Origin: Rhizobium sp. C4
GTDB taxonomy: Bacteria > Pseudomonadota > Alphaproteobacteria > Rhizobiales > Rhizobiaceae
Direction of reading: 5' to 3'
NCBI RefSeq assembly: GCF_021026315.1
Contig: NZ_JAJNCX010000012.1
Location: 124,001 to 188,000, forward strand
Length of the DNA: 64,000 nucleotides
Position numbers and translations under genes: made by a program. Below the pieces are notes generated by a model. It did not search any database and was not told the origin of the DNA. It saw only the letters and a program-made list of their open reading frames with translations. Positions 17,216-25,332 of this stretch are shown in pieces (position 1 is the first letter of the stretch; the number at the start of each line of letters is the position of its first letter).

Positions 17216-17238
17216 GGGGCGTCGCAATGCGGCGCCCC
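17216..17238 (+). terminator. intra-operon stem-loop after binding-protein gene
   Basis: GGGGCGTCGC and GCGGCGCCCC form a 10-bp stem (one T-G pair) with an AAT loop, starting 7 bases after the stop codon, followed by TTTCG only. Such stems behind binding-protein genes often stabilise the upstream message or partly stop transcription before the next gene. Confidence 0.5.
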
Positions 17239-17260
17239 TTTCGCCCCCGGGGGAAACACG

Positions 17261-17980
17261 ATGCCACAATCTAGTGCCACCTTTGTACTTGTCCACGGCG
17301 CCTGGCACGGCGGGTGGTGTTATTCAAGGTTAGCGCGGATTCTCCGCGCAAAAGGCCACGATGTGTTCACTCCGACGCTCTCCGGCCTCGGGGAAAGATC
17401 GAACGGCTATTCGCCTGCGATCAATGCCTCGACGCATGTTCAGGACATCGTCAACGTCATCAATTTTGAGGATTTGCAGGATGTGGTCCTTGTCGGCCAT
17501 TCCTATGCCGGTATTGTGATCACGAAAGTGGCCGATATCATGCCCGAGCGCGTTCGCGCGCTGGTATATCTCGACGCCTTCGTAGGAGAGGACGATAAAT
17601 CCACCTTCGACCTCGACCTGCCCGAAGCAGTAGCAGCGCACTTGTCCCGTGCGCAATCCAGTGGCGGTCACACAATTCCGCCAGTGCCCTCGTCTGCTTT
17701 CGGCGCTTCGATCGACGACCAGGCATGGATCGACGCAAAATGCACGCCACAACCTTTCGCCACCCTTGCCGAGAGACTGAGGCTGTCCGGACGCTTTCAC
17801 GATGTGACGAATAGGACGTATATCGCGGCCAATTGGCCCAACTCGCCTTTTAGGGCCGTAATGGCCCGGGTGCTATCCCTTCCGGGCTGGCGGGTCCATG
17901 AGCTACCCTGCGGGCACGACGTAATGATTGACATGCCACAAGAGGTCGCGGCACTTCTACAAGAGGCCTTGACAGGGTAA
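17261..17980 (+). CDS. alpha/beta hydrolase (esterase, PytH/salicylate-esterase-like)
   Basis: The 239-residue protein has the oxyanion motif VHGAWHGGWCY, nucleophile S81 in GHSYAG and H219 in LPCGHDVMID. This is the compact family that includes plant methyl esterases, hydroxynitrile lyases and bacterial pyrethroid esterases. No signal peptide. It is the last gene of the ABC operon, 51 bp after the binding-protein gene with a stem-loop between, so it may hydrolyse the imported compound. Specificity cannot be read from sequence. Confidence 0.85.
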   Translation: MPQSSATFVLVHGAWHGGWCYSRLARILRAKGHDVFTPTLSGLGERSNGYSPAINASTHVQDIVNVINFEDLQDVVLVGHSYAGIVITKVADIMPERVRALVYLDAFVGEDDKSTFDLDLPEAVAAHLSRAQSSGGHTIPPVPSSAFGASIDDQAWIDAKCTPQPFATLAERLRLSGRFHDVTNRTYIAANWPNSPFRAVMARVLSLPGWRVHELPCGHDVMIDMPQEVAALLQEALTG

Positions 17981-18518
17981 CTTAGGTGTTGATTTCGATT
18001 GAGAGCTGATCGAGTGGTATCGTAAACTTTAGGGACAAAGGGCCAGCGAAAGAGGCTGTCCGCAGATACTTCTCATGCTCGGGCAATTTTCGCCCACAGG
18101 CACATCGGCTCAGTTCCGCATGGAAACCAACAGCGTTATCGATCGGCGCGTGAAATTCAGGAAGAGATAGTACCGCGTCTCAAACTCGGTTAAGGCGACG
18201 CCACCGGTCAAACGTCAAGGACGCTCTACAATCCCCGCGCCCCAGTTAAATTTGCAAATACCTCAACTGCCGATCTCAGGTAAGCATCCGGCGAAGGCCG
18301 CGTTTCAGGCCGCCCGAGCACTCGGCGTCTGGGGTGTCCAGTTCCGTAACCGGTGTTATCACGCCTTGACGGGATCCGAACTCAGATCCCTTTCCAGACA
18401 AGAGGCAGTAGAATATGTCTTTCAAGTGCTTGACGGCTTCAAGGGCAGTCATCCGCGTTGCGCCTGAATGGCTCTTATCGATCTGAAATGTAGAGCACTG
18501 ACGCACGAAGAAATTTTA
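17981..18518. other. gene-poor stretch with dispersed repeat copy
   Basis: I see no supported gene. The segment opens with GATTTCGATTGAGAGCTGAT (17991-18010), shared with 7504-7523, and contains dispersed repeat copy B. A 71-codon open frame at 18252-18467 runs through the repeat and looks like chance. Confidence 0.45.
18344..18381. repeat. dispersed repeat, copy B
   Basis: Reads CCGTAACCGGTGTTATCACG then CCTTGACGGGATCCGAAC. It is the closest relative of copy A and differs mainly by one missing base after CACGC. Confidence 0.55.
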
Positions 18519-18800
18519 TCAACGCCCTTGAGGCCAGCGATCGTGTTCCGGCTTGTTGGGGTTGGCGTCATTTCTAATAGTTTGCGCACATCCTGGCCCA
18601 GCCGTCCGCCGTAACATAAAATGCTGTGCTGCCCGACGGGCCAACTCGTCCATATCGGCAGACTTGGGCTGAAACGCGAGCAACACATAGGTCGCAATTT
18701 CCGCCTTGTCACGCTGTGACCGCAAGCAGAGCATCCTCGATGCTAGATCGGTCGCTCGCCGCAAAAAGGCAACTTCGTTTTGCGAGAATGCCTGTTGCAT
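18519..18800 (-). CDS. hypothetical protein, 93 aa
   Basis: The ATG (18798-18800) has GGGAGA six bases upstream. The first 60 residues look like a folded helical protein (MQQAFSQNEVAFLRRATDLA, LCLRSQRDKAEIATYVLLAF), while the last 25 (RTAGPGCAQTIRNDANPNKP) look like run-on sequence, as if the original 3' end was lost. No family is recognised. It lies upstream of, and divergent from, the response regulator. Confidence 0.45.
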   Translation of the reverse strand: MQQAFSQNEVAFLRRATDLASRMLCLRSQRDKAEIATYVLLAFQPKSADMDELARRAAQHFMLRRTAGPGCAQTIRNDANPNKPEHDRWPQGR

Positions 18801-19025
18801 GCCTGTCTCCCGGGTTGGCGTGCATCTGTAAGGTATGCTTATTTCTGATCTGGTTTCGCAGCGCGCGCAATATCAAAAGACATACAATGCTCGTTCTCCC
18901 GGTTGCGATGGTTGGCAATGAACCTACAGTTTAAGAATGTGAAGCCGCTGATTCGGAGCTCGGGGCGATGTCATTGATCCTGCTGCTCCATGGTTGCAGG
19001 TCATTGACCGCTCATCGCCGACGAT

Positions 19026-19050
19026 GGAACTTTGTCGCAGAGTGAGCGTT
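19026..19050 (+). promoter_or_regulatory. EcfG-type (general stress) promoter candidate
   Basis: GGAAC (19026-19030), a 16-base spacer and CGTT (19047-19050) match the alphaproteobacterial sigma-EcfG consensus GGAAC-N16/17-CGTT. It points at the response regulator gene whose start is 71 bp downstream. The rest of the 321-base gap from 18801 to 19121 holds nothing else I can support. Confidence 0.55.
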
Positions 19051-19121
19051 CGAGCAATCACTACGCGTCGTCGCGGCTTTAGGCAGAGCCATGAGTACTC
19101 CAAAGAGGAAGAGATTGGCCT

Positions 19122-19490
19122 GTGAAACAGCATCAAGACGCTGTACTCGTTGTTGAAGACGAAATTCTCATCCGCTTATCAATTGTCGATGAGTTGATGG
19201 AGCATGGATTTCAGGTTTTTGAAGCCGGCAATGCGGACGAGGCGATTGCCAGTCTTGAGCAGCATCAAGATATTCGGCTCGTTTTCACCGACATCGATAT
19301 GCCCGGATCAATGGATGGGCTCAGGCTTGCCGCTTTCGTGCGCGATCGCTGGCCGCCTATCAAGATCATTGTAACATCCGGCCGATTTTTGCCCAACGCT
19401 CATGAACTGCCCGAGAATGCCGAGTTCTTTACGAAGCCCTACGACTACGCCGCAGTGATCGCGGAGATGAACCGACTTCTTCTCGCCTGA
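19122..19490 (+). CDS. single-domain response regulator (CheY-like)
   Basis: The 122-residue protein is a lone receiver domain: acidic pair E12/D13, phospho-acceptor D57 in FTDIDMPG, T85/S86 in VTSGR and K105 in FFTKPYD. There is no output domain, so it must act by binding a partner or by passing phosphate on. The start is GTG 19122, preceded by AAAGAGGAA. The FATGUY motif of general-stress single-domain regulators (SdrG-like) is absent. An EcfG-type promoter upstream suggests stress induction. No histidine kinase is nearby. Confidence 0.88.
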   Translation: MKQHQDAVLVVEDEILIRLSIVDELMEHGFQVFEAGNADEAIASLEQHQDIRLVFTDIDMPGSMDGLRLAAFVRDRWPPIKIIVTSGRFLPNAHELPENAEFFTKPYDYAAVIAEMNRLLLA

Positions 19491-19837
19491 TGATAACGAA
19501 TCGGAGCCTCAGTTTGCACACCAAGATGGAGCTATATCTCACCTTAAAGCACTGACCCAGGCCTCACCTTTCTGCTGGACTCGCATCATCCCGTTAACGA
19601 GGTTCCGTGGATTGAAACCCACTTCACTTGTTCGCCACGGAGCGTTGAAAAGGGTACTGAAATCTCCGGCGGAAACATCGCGCGCCGTTTCGCGATTGCG
19701 GCACAGCCTTTCGTCGATGTGCATGTTAACTTGCAATTTTTGATCGGCATCCCCATCTGAAGGTCAATGGCAGCCATTTTACGGGCGTTGTCATTTTACG
19801 GGTGGCACGCACTCGAGCCCCAGCAAAGGAGGACGAC
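19491..19837. other. intergenic region with a 17-bp-spaced direct repeat
   Basis: No gene is supported. CATTTTACGGG occurs twice, at 19775-19785 and 19792-19802, with exactly 17 bp between starts, just ahead of the small-gene run. It could be a paired activator site or a chance duplication. Confidence 0.4.
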
Positions 19838-20089
19838 ATGTCTTCCGACTATAACGAGCACATGCTCGCCAGCACAGATATCGGCATCATCAGAGAAGTG
19901 CTTCGTTGCACGGGGTTTCAGTACGAAGAGCCCATGGGCGAGCTCGATCGGACCGCGGCCAGATATGCCCTGGATCTTTATCAGCAGGGTACGCGAGAGC
20001 CGGATGCACTCATCGCTGCAATCAGCGTGTGGGCGGAACGTGTTTCCGAGAATCCCGGCCTATCCATTGCACCGGGAGCTGAAGCATGA
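19838..20089 (+). CDS. small hypothetical protein, 83 aa
   Basis: The ATG at 19838 follows AAAGGAGGA, a strong ribosome-binding site. The acidic, helical sequence (ASTDIGIIREVLRCTGFQYE, LDRTAARYALDLYQQGTREP) has no family I recognise. Its stop overlaps the ATG of the DUF1488 gene (ATGA), so the two are translationally coupled. Confidence 0.7.
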   Translation: MSSDYNEHMLASTDIGIIREVLRCTGFQYEEPMGELDRTAARYALDLYQQGTREPDALIAAISVWAERVSENPGLSIAPGAEA

Positions 20090-20373
20090 CCCTTTCCTTT
20101 GCAAATCCAACGCGAACCTACGACGAGCGCCGCGACGCCATTCGTTTTGTCGGCCATGACGGATTGAAGCAGATCGTCTTCCTTTTGTCGGTCGGGCTCT
20201 TCGATCAGGGAGGGTCTGACACAAACCCGCGGGAGCAGGGCTATCTGATGGCCTTCGACCGGGCACATTCTCGGATTCTGGATATCGCCCGCGGCCTGTA
20301 TCAGAAGAACAAGCGCTCCATGGTCGAACTCGACGCGAATGCAGTCGGCTCGTCCTTGCGGTTCGGTAACTGA
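20086..20373 (+). CDS. DUF1488 family protein
   Basis: The 95-residue protein begins MTLSFANPTRTYDERRDAIR and continues FVGHDGLKQIVFLLS, GYLMAFDRAHSRILDIARGL. This is the DUF1488 pattern: an N-terminal beta-hairpin with FxGxDG followed by an AFDxxRxxIxxxAxxxY helix. Function is unknown; the family is common in rhizobia. It overlaps the preceding gene by 4 bp. Confidence 0.75.
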   Translation: MTLSFANPTRTYDERRDAIRFVGHDGLKQIVFLLSVGLFDQGGSDTNPREQGYLMAFDRAHSRILDIARGLYQKNKRSMVELDANAVGSSLRFGN

Positions 20374-20421
20374 CTGCAACTGCATTCGAAATCCTCGGTG
20401 AGATTCTGTCAGGAGACAACC

Positions 20422-20508
20422 ATGACTTTCCAAGTGCCCACACTGCTGAGAGCCTCGGAGGCTTTGGGGCGTCCTGATGAAGGACGCTTCTTCGCCTTGC
20501 CATGGTAA
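20422..20508 (+). CDS. 28-aa micro-ORF with strong RBS
   Basis: AGGAGACAACC precedes the ATG at 20422. The peptide (MTFQVPTLLRASEALGRPDE and 8 more residues) has no membrane segment. It lies in line with the other small genes on the same strand, 48 bp after the DUF1488 gene. Either a real small protein or the start of a decayed longer gene. Confidence 0.35.
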   Translation: MTFQVPTLLRASEALGRPDEGRFFALPW

Positions 20509-20817
20509 CACGGAGACCGCCAGGCGACGGAAACGCCGGGGCCGATCAGCGTGTGTTGCGATCCATGCTCAAGCGTTCGGGTTATGCGACCTCGGACCTG
20601 AAAGCCGCGGAAGGACCGGATCACGCCCGCGAGCATCTGATGATCGGGCACATCAACGATGGCATGATCATGAGTGAAACATACCCTCTGTCAAAGCGAC
20701 AGATTTCGCAGCGACGGATTGCTGCGTCCCAGGGACCGGCCTTGTCACGTTGGGAAGATGACGGCGGCAGTTTTGCCGATCGCGAGACGGTTCGAACAGA
20801 CAATACGGAGAATGACG
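20509..20817. other. uncertain stretch within the small-gene run
   Basis: A 109-codon frame (20502-20831) is open here but has no ribosome-binding site at its first start and no recognisable domain; its middle part (LRSMLKRSGYATSDLKAAEG) could be a genuine small protein. I cannot decide from sequence alone. Confidence 0.3.
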
Positions 20818-20994
20818 ATGGAGCAATCTGATGAGATCGTCGTTTTGGCCGATGTCCGGCACAGTCTCAAGGCGAGGCGACCGCCCGAGCAGAATGATGT
20901 CAGGATGGAGCGTGACGATGGGCGCCGGGAGTGCAGCGTCATCCTGTTTTCAGGAAAAGCGCACCCGAATCCGGCCCGCAAACCGGGAAAATGA
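20818..20994 (+). CDS. small hypothetical protein, 58 aa
   Basis: ATG 20818 (or 20812) lies behind ACGGAG. The product MEQSDEIVVLADVRHSLKAR followed by PPEQNDVRMERDDGRRECSV is highly charged. No family is recognised. It belongs to the run of small same-strand genes, each with its own Shine-Dalgarno sequence. Confidence 0.4.
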   Translation: MEQSDEIVVLADVRHSLKARRPPEQNDVRMERDDGRRECSVILFSGKAHPNPARKPGK

Positions 20995-21046
20995 TCCGGT
21001 CCGACGACGCCCACGCGCCGTCACCATTCCGGAGATGGAGCTTGCG

Positions 21047-21310
21047 ATGTTTACGCGGACGAAGACGAGAACCGTGCATTTCGATGCGCCCTTCACCCTG
21101 AACGGCCTTGATGGCCTGCATCCGGCTGGAGACTACCGGGTACTGGACGACGAAGAGCAGATGACGGGCATTTCGTGGCTCGCCTATCGACGGGTGGCGA
21201 CCATGATCGAAGTCGTCGCCGGCAGCAAGACAAGCCTGATCACGATCGATCCCGCCGAACTGGAAGCCGCGCTGGAAAAGGACAAGGTCTTTTCCGCGAA
21301 ACGAGACTGA
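21047..21310 (+). CDS. small hypothetical protein, 87 aa
   Basis: The ATG at 21047 has GGAG six bases upstream. The sequence HFDAPFTLNGLDGLHPAGDY, RVLDDEEQMTGISWLAYRRV looks like a compact beta-rich domain (two strands, a turn with HPAGDYRV). I recognise it only as a type of small conserved rhizobial protein. Function unknown. Confidence 0.6.
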   Translation: MFTRTKTRTVHFDAPFTLNGLDGLHPAGDYRVLDDEEQMTGISWLAYRRVATMIEVVAGSKTSLITIDPAELEAALEKDKVFSAKRD

Positions 21311-21387
21311 TTTGTGTTTGCAGGGACCGTCGCGTGAACGGTCGCAAATTGTTCAAGCGAAACCCGCCACTTTTTCGGAGAAACGCC

Positions 21388-21591
21388 ATGCCTTCTCACC
21401 GCTTTACCGTCGGACAGGTCGTTCGCCTCGTCACCACGACGGGCCTCTCGCCCGCGGCAGCCGTCATCTACACCGTCGCGGCTCCGATGCCTGTCTACAA
21501 CAACAGCCCGCAGTATCGATTGTGGAATGAAGAACGTCACCAGGAGCGTGTTGCCCGCGAGCGGGATCTCGAAGCGGTGGACCTCAAATGA
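21388..21591 (+). CDS. small hypothetical protein, 67 aa
   Basis: The ATG at 21388 follows CGGAG. The sequence RFTVGQVVRLVTTTGLSPAA then YTVAAPMPVYNNSPQYRLWN and a charged C-terminal helix (EERHQERVARERDLEAVDLK) resembles a small SH3-like barrel, as in proteins beginning FxxGxxVR. It ends 60 bp before the glycosyltransferase gene. Function unknown. Confidence 0.6.
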   Translation: MPSHRFTVGQVVRLVTTTGLSPAAAVIYTVAAPMPVYNNSPQYRLWNEERHQERVARERDLEAVDLK

Positions 21592-21651
21592 ACCCGATGT
21601 CCCGGCCGCTTGTGGCCTGGACATTCTTGACATGTTCTGAAGGGAACGCCC

Positions 21652-23931
21652 GTGACCAAGCCAATGCGTATCGCCTTCATCGGCAATTCCCCACCCCGCC
21701 AATGTGGGATCGCCACCTTCACCGGTGATCTCTCCCAGGCCATGGCCGGCCTGTCCGAACACATCAGGCCCAGCATCATCGCCATAACGGACGACCAGCA
21801 GAGCTATGCCTATCCGGCGGAGGTCATCTTCGAGATTCGCGAAGCCGAGGCCGACGATTATGTGACCGCGGCGCGGATCCTGAATGAGGGACAATTCGAT
21901 GTCGTATCACTTCAGCATGAGTTCGGCATTTTTGGTGGCCCCGATGGTGAGCTTATCCTGAAGCTCCTTGAGCACCTTCGTATCCCCATCGTCACCACCT
22001 GCCACACGATCCTGGCCGACCCCACGCCGTCCCAGCGCCGCGTGCTGCAGAAGGTCGCCGCCTGTTCAAGCCGTATCGTCGTCATGGCAGAGAAGGGGCG
22101 CGCGCTGCTCACGGAAATCTACGGCGTAGCGGCCCCGAAAATCGATGTTATTCCCCATGGTATTCCCGACCGGCCCTTTCACGATCCGGAAACGGCCAAG
22201 GCAGCACGGGGTTATGCTGGCCGGCCGCTGATCCTGACCTTTGGTCTGCTCTCCCCGAACAAGGGGATCGAGACGGTCATCGACGCCATGCCCGCGGTCC
22301 TGAAGCAGAACCCGGAGACCCTCTATATCGTCCTCGGCGCTACCCACCCGACGCTTCTTCGCCAGCAGGGCGAGACCTATCGCGACAGCCTGCGCCAGCG
22401 CGCCGAAAGCCTTGGCGTCGAAGATTCCGTGCAATTCCTCAACCACTTCGTTGATTTGCCGACGCTGCTCGACTTCATTTCCATGTGCGACGTCTATGTC
22501 ACGCCCTATCTGGACGAGGCCCAGATGACGTCCGGGACGCTTGCCTACAGCTTCGGCATGGGCAGCGCGGTCGTCTCGACGCCCTACTGGCATGCCCGCG
22601 AACTGCTGAAGGACGGGCGCGGCCTTCTCGTTCCCTTCGGTGACGCGACGGCCACCGGCAAGGCGATTGCCGACCTGCTCGGCGACGACGATGCCCGGAT
22701 GGCGATGCGCAGACGCGCCTATGACGCCGGACGCACGATGATCTGGTCGCATGTCGCCAAGCTCTATCTCGATAGCATGGCAAGGGGCTGCGAAGCCTCT
22801 CGACCGAAACTCGTCAGCGATCTCCCCTCGCTGCGGATGAAGCTGCCGCTACAACGGGCGCCCCTCAGGCTCGGGCACTTCCATGCCATGTGTGACGATA
22901 CCGGAATCTTCCAGCACGCCGTCTATTCCGTTCCCGACAGGTCCCACGGTTATTGCGTGGACGACAACGCCCGCGCGCTGCTGCTCTCATCTCTGATGTC
23001 GGCTGCGGGCGTCGCCGGCATAGGCGATCGGATGACGGCATCCTTCGCCGCCTTTGTCGAACATGCCTGGAACCGCGATACCGGCCGCTTCCGGAATTTC
23101 ATGGGCTTCGATCGCCGTTGGCTTGAAAGCGAGGGCTCCGAAGACAGCCACGGCCGGACCCTCTGGGCATTGGGGGCCTGCACGCTCTCCGATGCCGATG
23201 CACCGCGCCGACGCTGGGCGAGTGCGCTCTTTGCGCGGGCCATGTCGGTGACGCTGACCTTCAATTCGCCGCGAGCCAGGGCCTTTACGCTTCTCGGGCT
23301 CAACGACTACTGCAGGGCCAATCCAAACGACCACCACGCAAGCATGTTGCGTGTGCGGCACGCGGAAAGCCTGATGGACCTGGAACGGCGCGTGTCGGAT
23401 GGCGATCGCCACTGGTTCGAAGAGGGGCTGTCCTACGAGAATGCCCGGCTGAGCCAGGCCTTGATCCTCACCGGGCTCGCCACCAACGTCTTCGGCTTTG
23501 TCGAGACGGGTCTCTCCACCTTGCAGTGGCTGATGACCCAGCAGAGATCGGACAAGGGCCACTTTCGCGCAATCGGGACCGACGGCTTCTTCGAGATCGG
23601 GCAGGCGCCGAAGCCGTTCGACCAGCAGCCGGTCGAGGCAACCGCAACCATATCGGCGTGTCTGGCTGCGTATGAGGCGACCTCTGACAAGGGCTGGATT
23701 GCCGCAGCCTGCAGAACCTTCGACTGGTTTACCGGCAGCAATGATCACGGCGTCTCCCTTGTCGATCCCGAAACGGGCAGTTGCCGCGATGGTCTGCATG
23801 CGGATCGCCCCAATGAGAACCGCGGCGCCGAATCCGTCCTTTGCTATCTGATCTCCTGCATCGAGATCGCGCAGACCAACCAGAAACTGACGCCCGTGCT
23901 TCCGCGCGCCGAATTCCGGCAATTGTCATGA
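21652..23931 (+). CDS. family 4 glycosyltransferase with fused C-terminal helical-barrel-like domain
   Basis: The 759-residue protein starts at GTG 21652 behind GAAGGGA. Residues 5-375 are a GT-B transferase: N-terminal PPRQCGIATFTGDLSQAM, glycine-rich FGLLSPNKGIETVID and the C-terminal donor site DEAQMTSGTLAYSFGMGSAV with the expected glutamate. Residues 400-750 (DDTGIFQHAVYSVPDRSHGY, CVDDNARALLL, repeated helices with W and R-rich turns) look like an alpha/alpha-barrel glycosidase-type domain. It is joined to the GH130 gene by an ATGA overlap, so the two enzymes probably work on one glycoside. Confidence 0.85.
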   Translation: MTKPMRIAFIGNSPPRQCGIATFTGDLSQAMAGLSEHIRPSIIAITDDQQSYAYPAEVIFEIREAEADDYVTAARILNEGQFDVVSLQHEFGIFGGPDGELILKLLEHLRIPIVTTCHTILADPTPSQRRVLQKVAACSSRIVVMAEKGRALLTEIYGVAAPKIDVIPHGIPDRPFHDPETAKAARGYAGRPLILTFGLLSPNKGIETVIDAMPAVLKQNPETLYIVLGATHPTLLRQQGETYRDSLRQRAESLGVEDSVQFLNHFVDLPTLLDFISMCDVYVTPYLDEAQMTSGTLAYSFGMGSAVVSTPYWHARELLKDGRGLLVPFGDATATGKAIADLLGDDDARMAMRRRAYDAGRTMIWSHVAKLYLDSMARGCEASRPKLVSDLPSLRMKLPLQRAPLRLGHFHAMCDDTGIFQHAVYSVPDRSHGYCVDDNARALLLSSLMSAAGVAGIGDRMTASFAAFVEHAWNRDTGRFRNFMGFDRRWLESEGSEDSHGRTLWALGACTLSDADAPRRRWASALFARAMSVTLTFNSPRARAFTLLGLNDYCRANPNDHHASMLRVRHAESLMDLERRVSDGDRHWFEEGLSYENARLSQALILTGLATNVFGFVETGLSTLQWLMTQQRSDKGHFRAIGTDGFFEIGQAPKPFDQQPVEATATISACLAAYEATSDKGWIAAACRTFDWFTGSNDHGVSLVDPETGSCRDGLHADRPNENRGAESVLCYLISCIEIAQTNQKLTPVLPRAEFRQLS

Positions 23932-25283
23932 CAAAAGCCGCTCAACAGGAAGACCATAAAGGATCCACCTTGCCCCATCGGAACATTCTCAATCGGCAGG
24001 CCCTCTATCTCAAGCCCGATTCGACACGGGTCATCGTGCGCCCGTTCAAGCCGTCGACAGAACCCCGGCATCTCAATCCGCGCGACAAGACCAGAGCCAA
24101 TGAAATCGTCGACCGCGTTCTGTCGCTGGACGCTGCATCGACTGCCAATCAATTGCGCGACATCCTCGCCAATTTCGAGGGCCGGCATCGCAATCTGCTG
24201 CGGCAATTCGAACTGCGGGCCGATGCGATGGAGGATGCGTTTCTCCACCATCAGCAGTTCAGCCAGCAGCAGCGGCAGTTGGTCGGCGCCTACTTCATGA
24301 ACGAATATTCGTTCGAGTCCTCCGCGCTCTTCAATCCCAGCATCGTGCCGCATCCGGATCAGTCCGGCCTTGCGGACGGCAGCCTGCGGGTGATCATCAG
24401 TCTCAGGGCCGTTGGCGAGGGGCACATATCCTCGCTGACCTTCCGCTCCGGCGTCATCGATGAACACGGGGTGGTTTCGATCGATGCCCCGACACGGCTG
24501 GCGGGTCTGCCGAACATTCATGCCAGTGACGGCCTGGCGCCTGCTGGCTGCATCACGTTGAGCTTCAGCAGCGAAAGCGACCTTGGCGAACGTGTGATCT
24601 TTCCGGTCACCGAGGCCCAGTCCAACGGGATCGAGGATGCGCGTTTCGTCGCGTTCGAGGATGACGGCAAGACGATCTACTATGCGACCTACACCGCCTA
24701 TAGCGGCTCATCCATCCGCTCGGAGCTTCTGGAAACGAGGGACTTCCTGAACTTCTCCCTGACGCCCCTGCGCGGACCTGCCGCGCGCAACAAGGGCATG
24801 GCGCTGTTCCCCAGGCGTATCGATGGCCGCTATGCCATGATCGCCCGGCAGGATAGCGAAAACCTCTATCTGCTCTATTCGGATGACCTGCTGAACTGGG
24901 ACGAGGGCCATCTCCTGATGAAGCCGGAATTCGCCTGGCAATTCGTGCAGATCGGCAATTGCGGGTCGCCGATCGAGATCGACGAAGGATGGTTGATGTT
25001 CACCCATGGTGTCGGTCCGATGCGGCGCTATGCCATCGGCGTAACGCTGCTCGACAAGGACGACCCGAGCATCATCCTTTCCCGCACGGTCGAACCTCTG
25101 CTGCAACCGGATCCAACGGAGCGTGAAGGCTATGTGCCAAACGTCGTCTATTCCTGCGGCGCCTTGCGCCATGGCGATCTGATCGCTCTGCCTTATGCCG
25201 TCTCCGACACCTATTCCAACTTCACCACGATCCGGATCAGCCGGCTTCTCGAGGCGATGCGTCCGACAGGAGTTTCGACTTGA
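23928..25283 (+). CDS. GH130-family beta-mannoside phosphorylase-like protein
   Basis: The ATG at 23928 overlaps the glycosyltransferase stop; the product has 451 residues. A helical N-terminal part (residues 30-120) precedes a five-bladed propeller with FNPSIVPHPDQSG, GIEDARFVAFEDDGKTIYYA, and MALFPRRIDGRYAMIARQDS, which match the catalytic propeller of GH130 phosphorylases. These phosphorolyse beta-mannosides (1,2 or 1,4) or work in reverse to build them. Linkage cannot be read here. Coupling to a GT4 enzyme suggests turnover or synthesis of a short mannan or glucan. Confidence 0.82.
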   Translation: MTKAAQQEDHKGSTLPHRNILNRQALYLKPDSTRVIVRPFKPSTEPRHLNPRDKTRANEIVDRVLSLDAASTANQLRDILANFEGRHRNLLRQFELRADAMEDAFLHHQQFSQQQRQLVGAYFMNEYSFESSALFNPSIVPHPDQSGLADGSLRVIISLRAVGEGHISSLTFRSGVIDEHGVVSIDAPTRLAGLPNIHASDGLAPAGCITLSFSSESDLGERVIFPVTEAQSNGIEDARFVAFEDDGKTIYYATYTAYSGSSIRSELLETRDFLNFSLTPLRGPAARNKGMALFPRRIDGRYAMIARQDSENLYLLYSDDLLNWDEGHLLMKPEFAWQFVQIGNCGSPIEIDEGWLMFTHGVGPMRRYAIGVTLLDKDDPSIILSRTVEPLLQPDPTEREGYVPNVVYSCGALRHGDLIALPYAVSDTYSNFTTIRISRLLEAMRPTGVST

Positions 25284-25332
25284 GGTTTTGGGTGTATGAG
25301 TATCGTGTCCATCACGGGCATGGGAGACGGAT

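Noticed and set aside
20502..20831. 109-codon frame in the small-gene run.
   Set aside because: Its first start overlaps the end of the 28-residue micro-ORF and lacks a ribosome site; left undecided.
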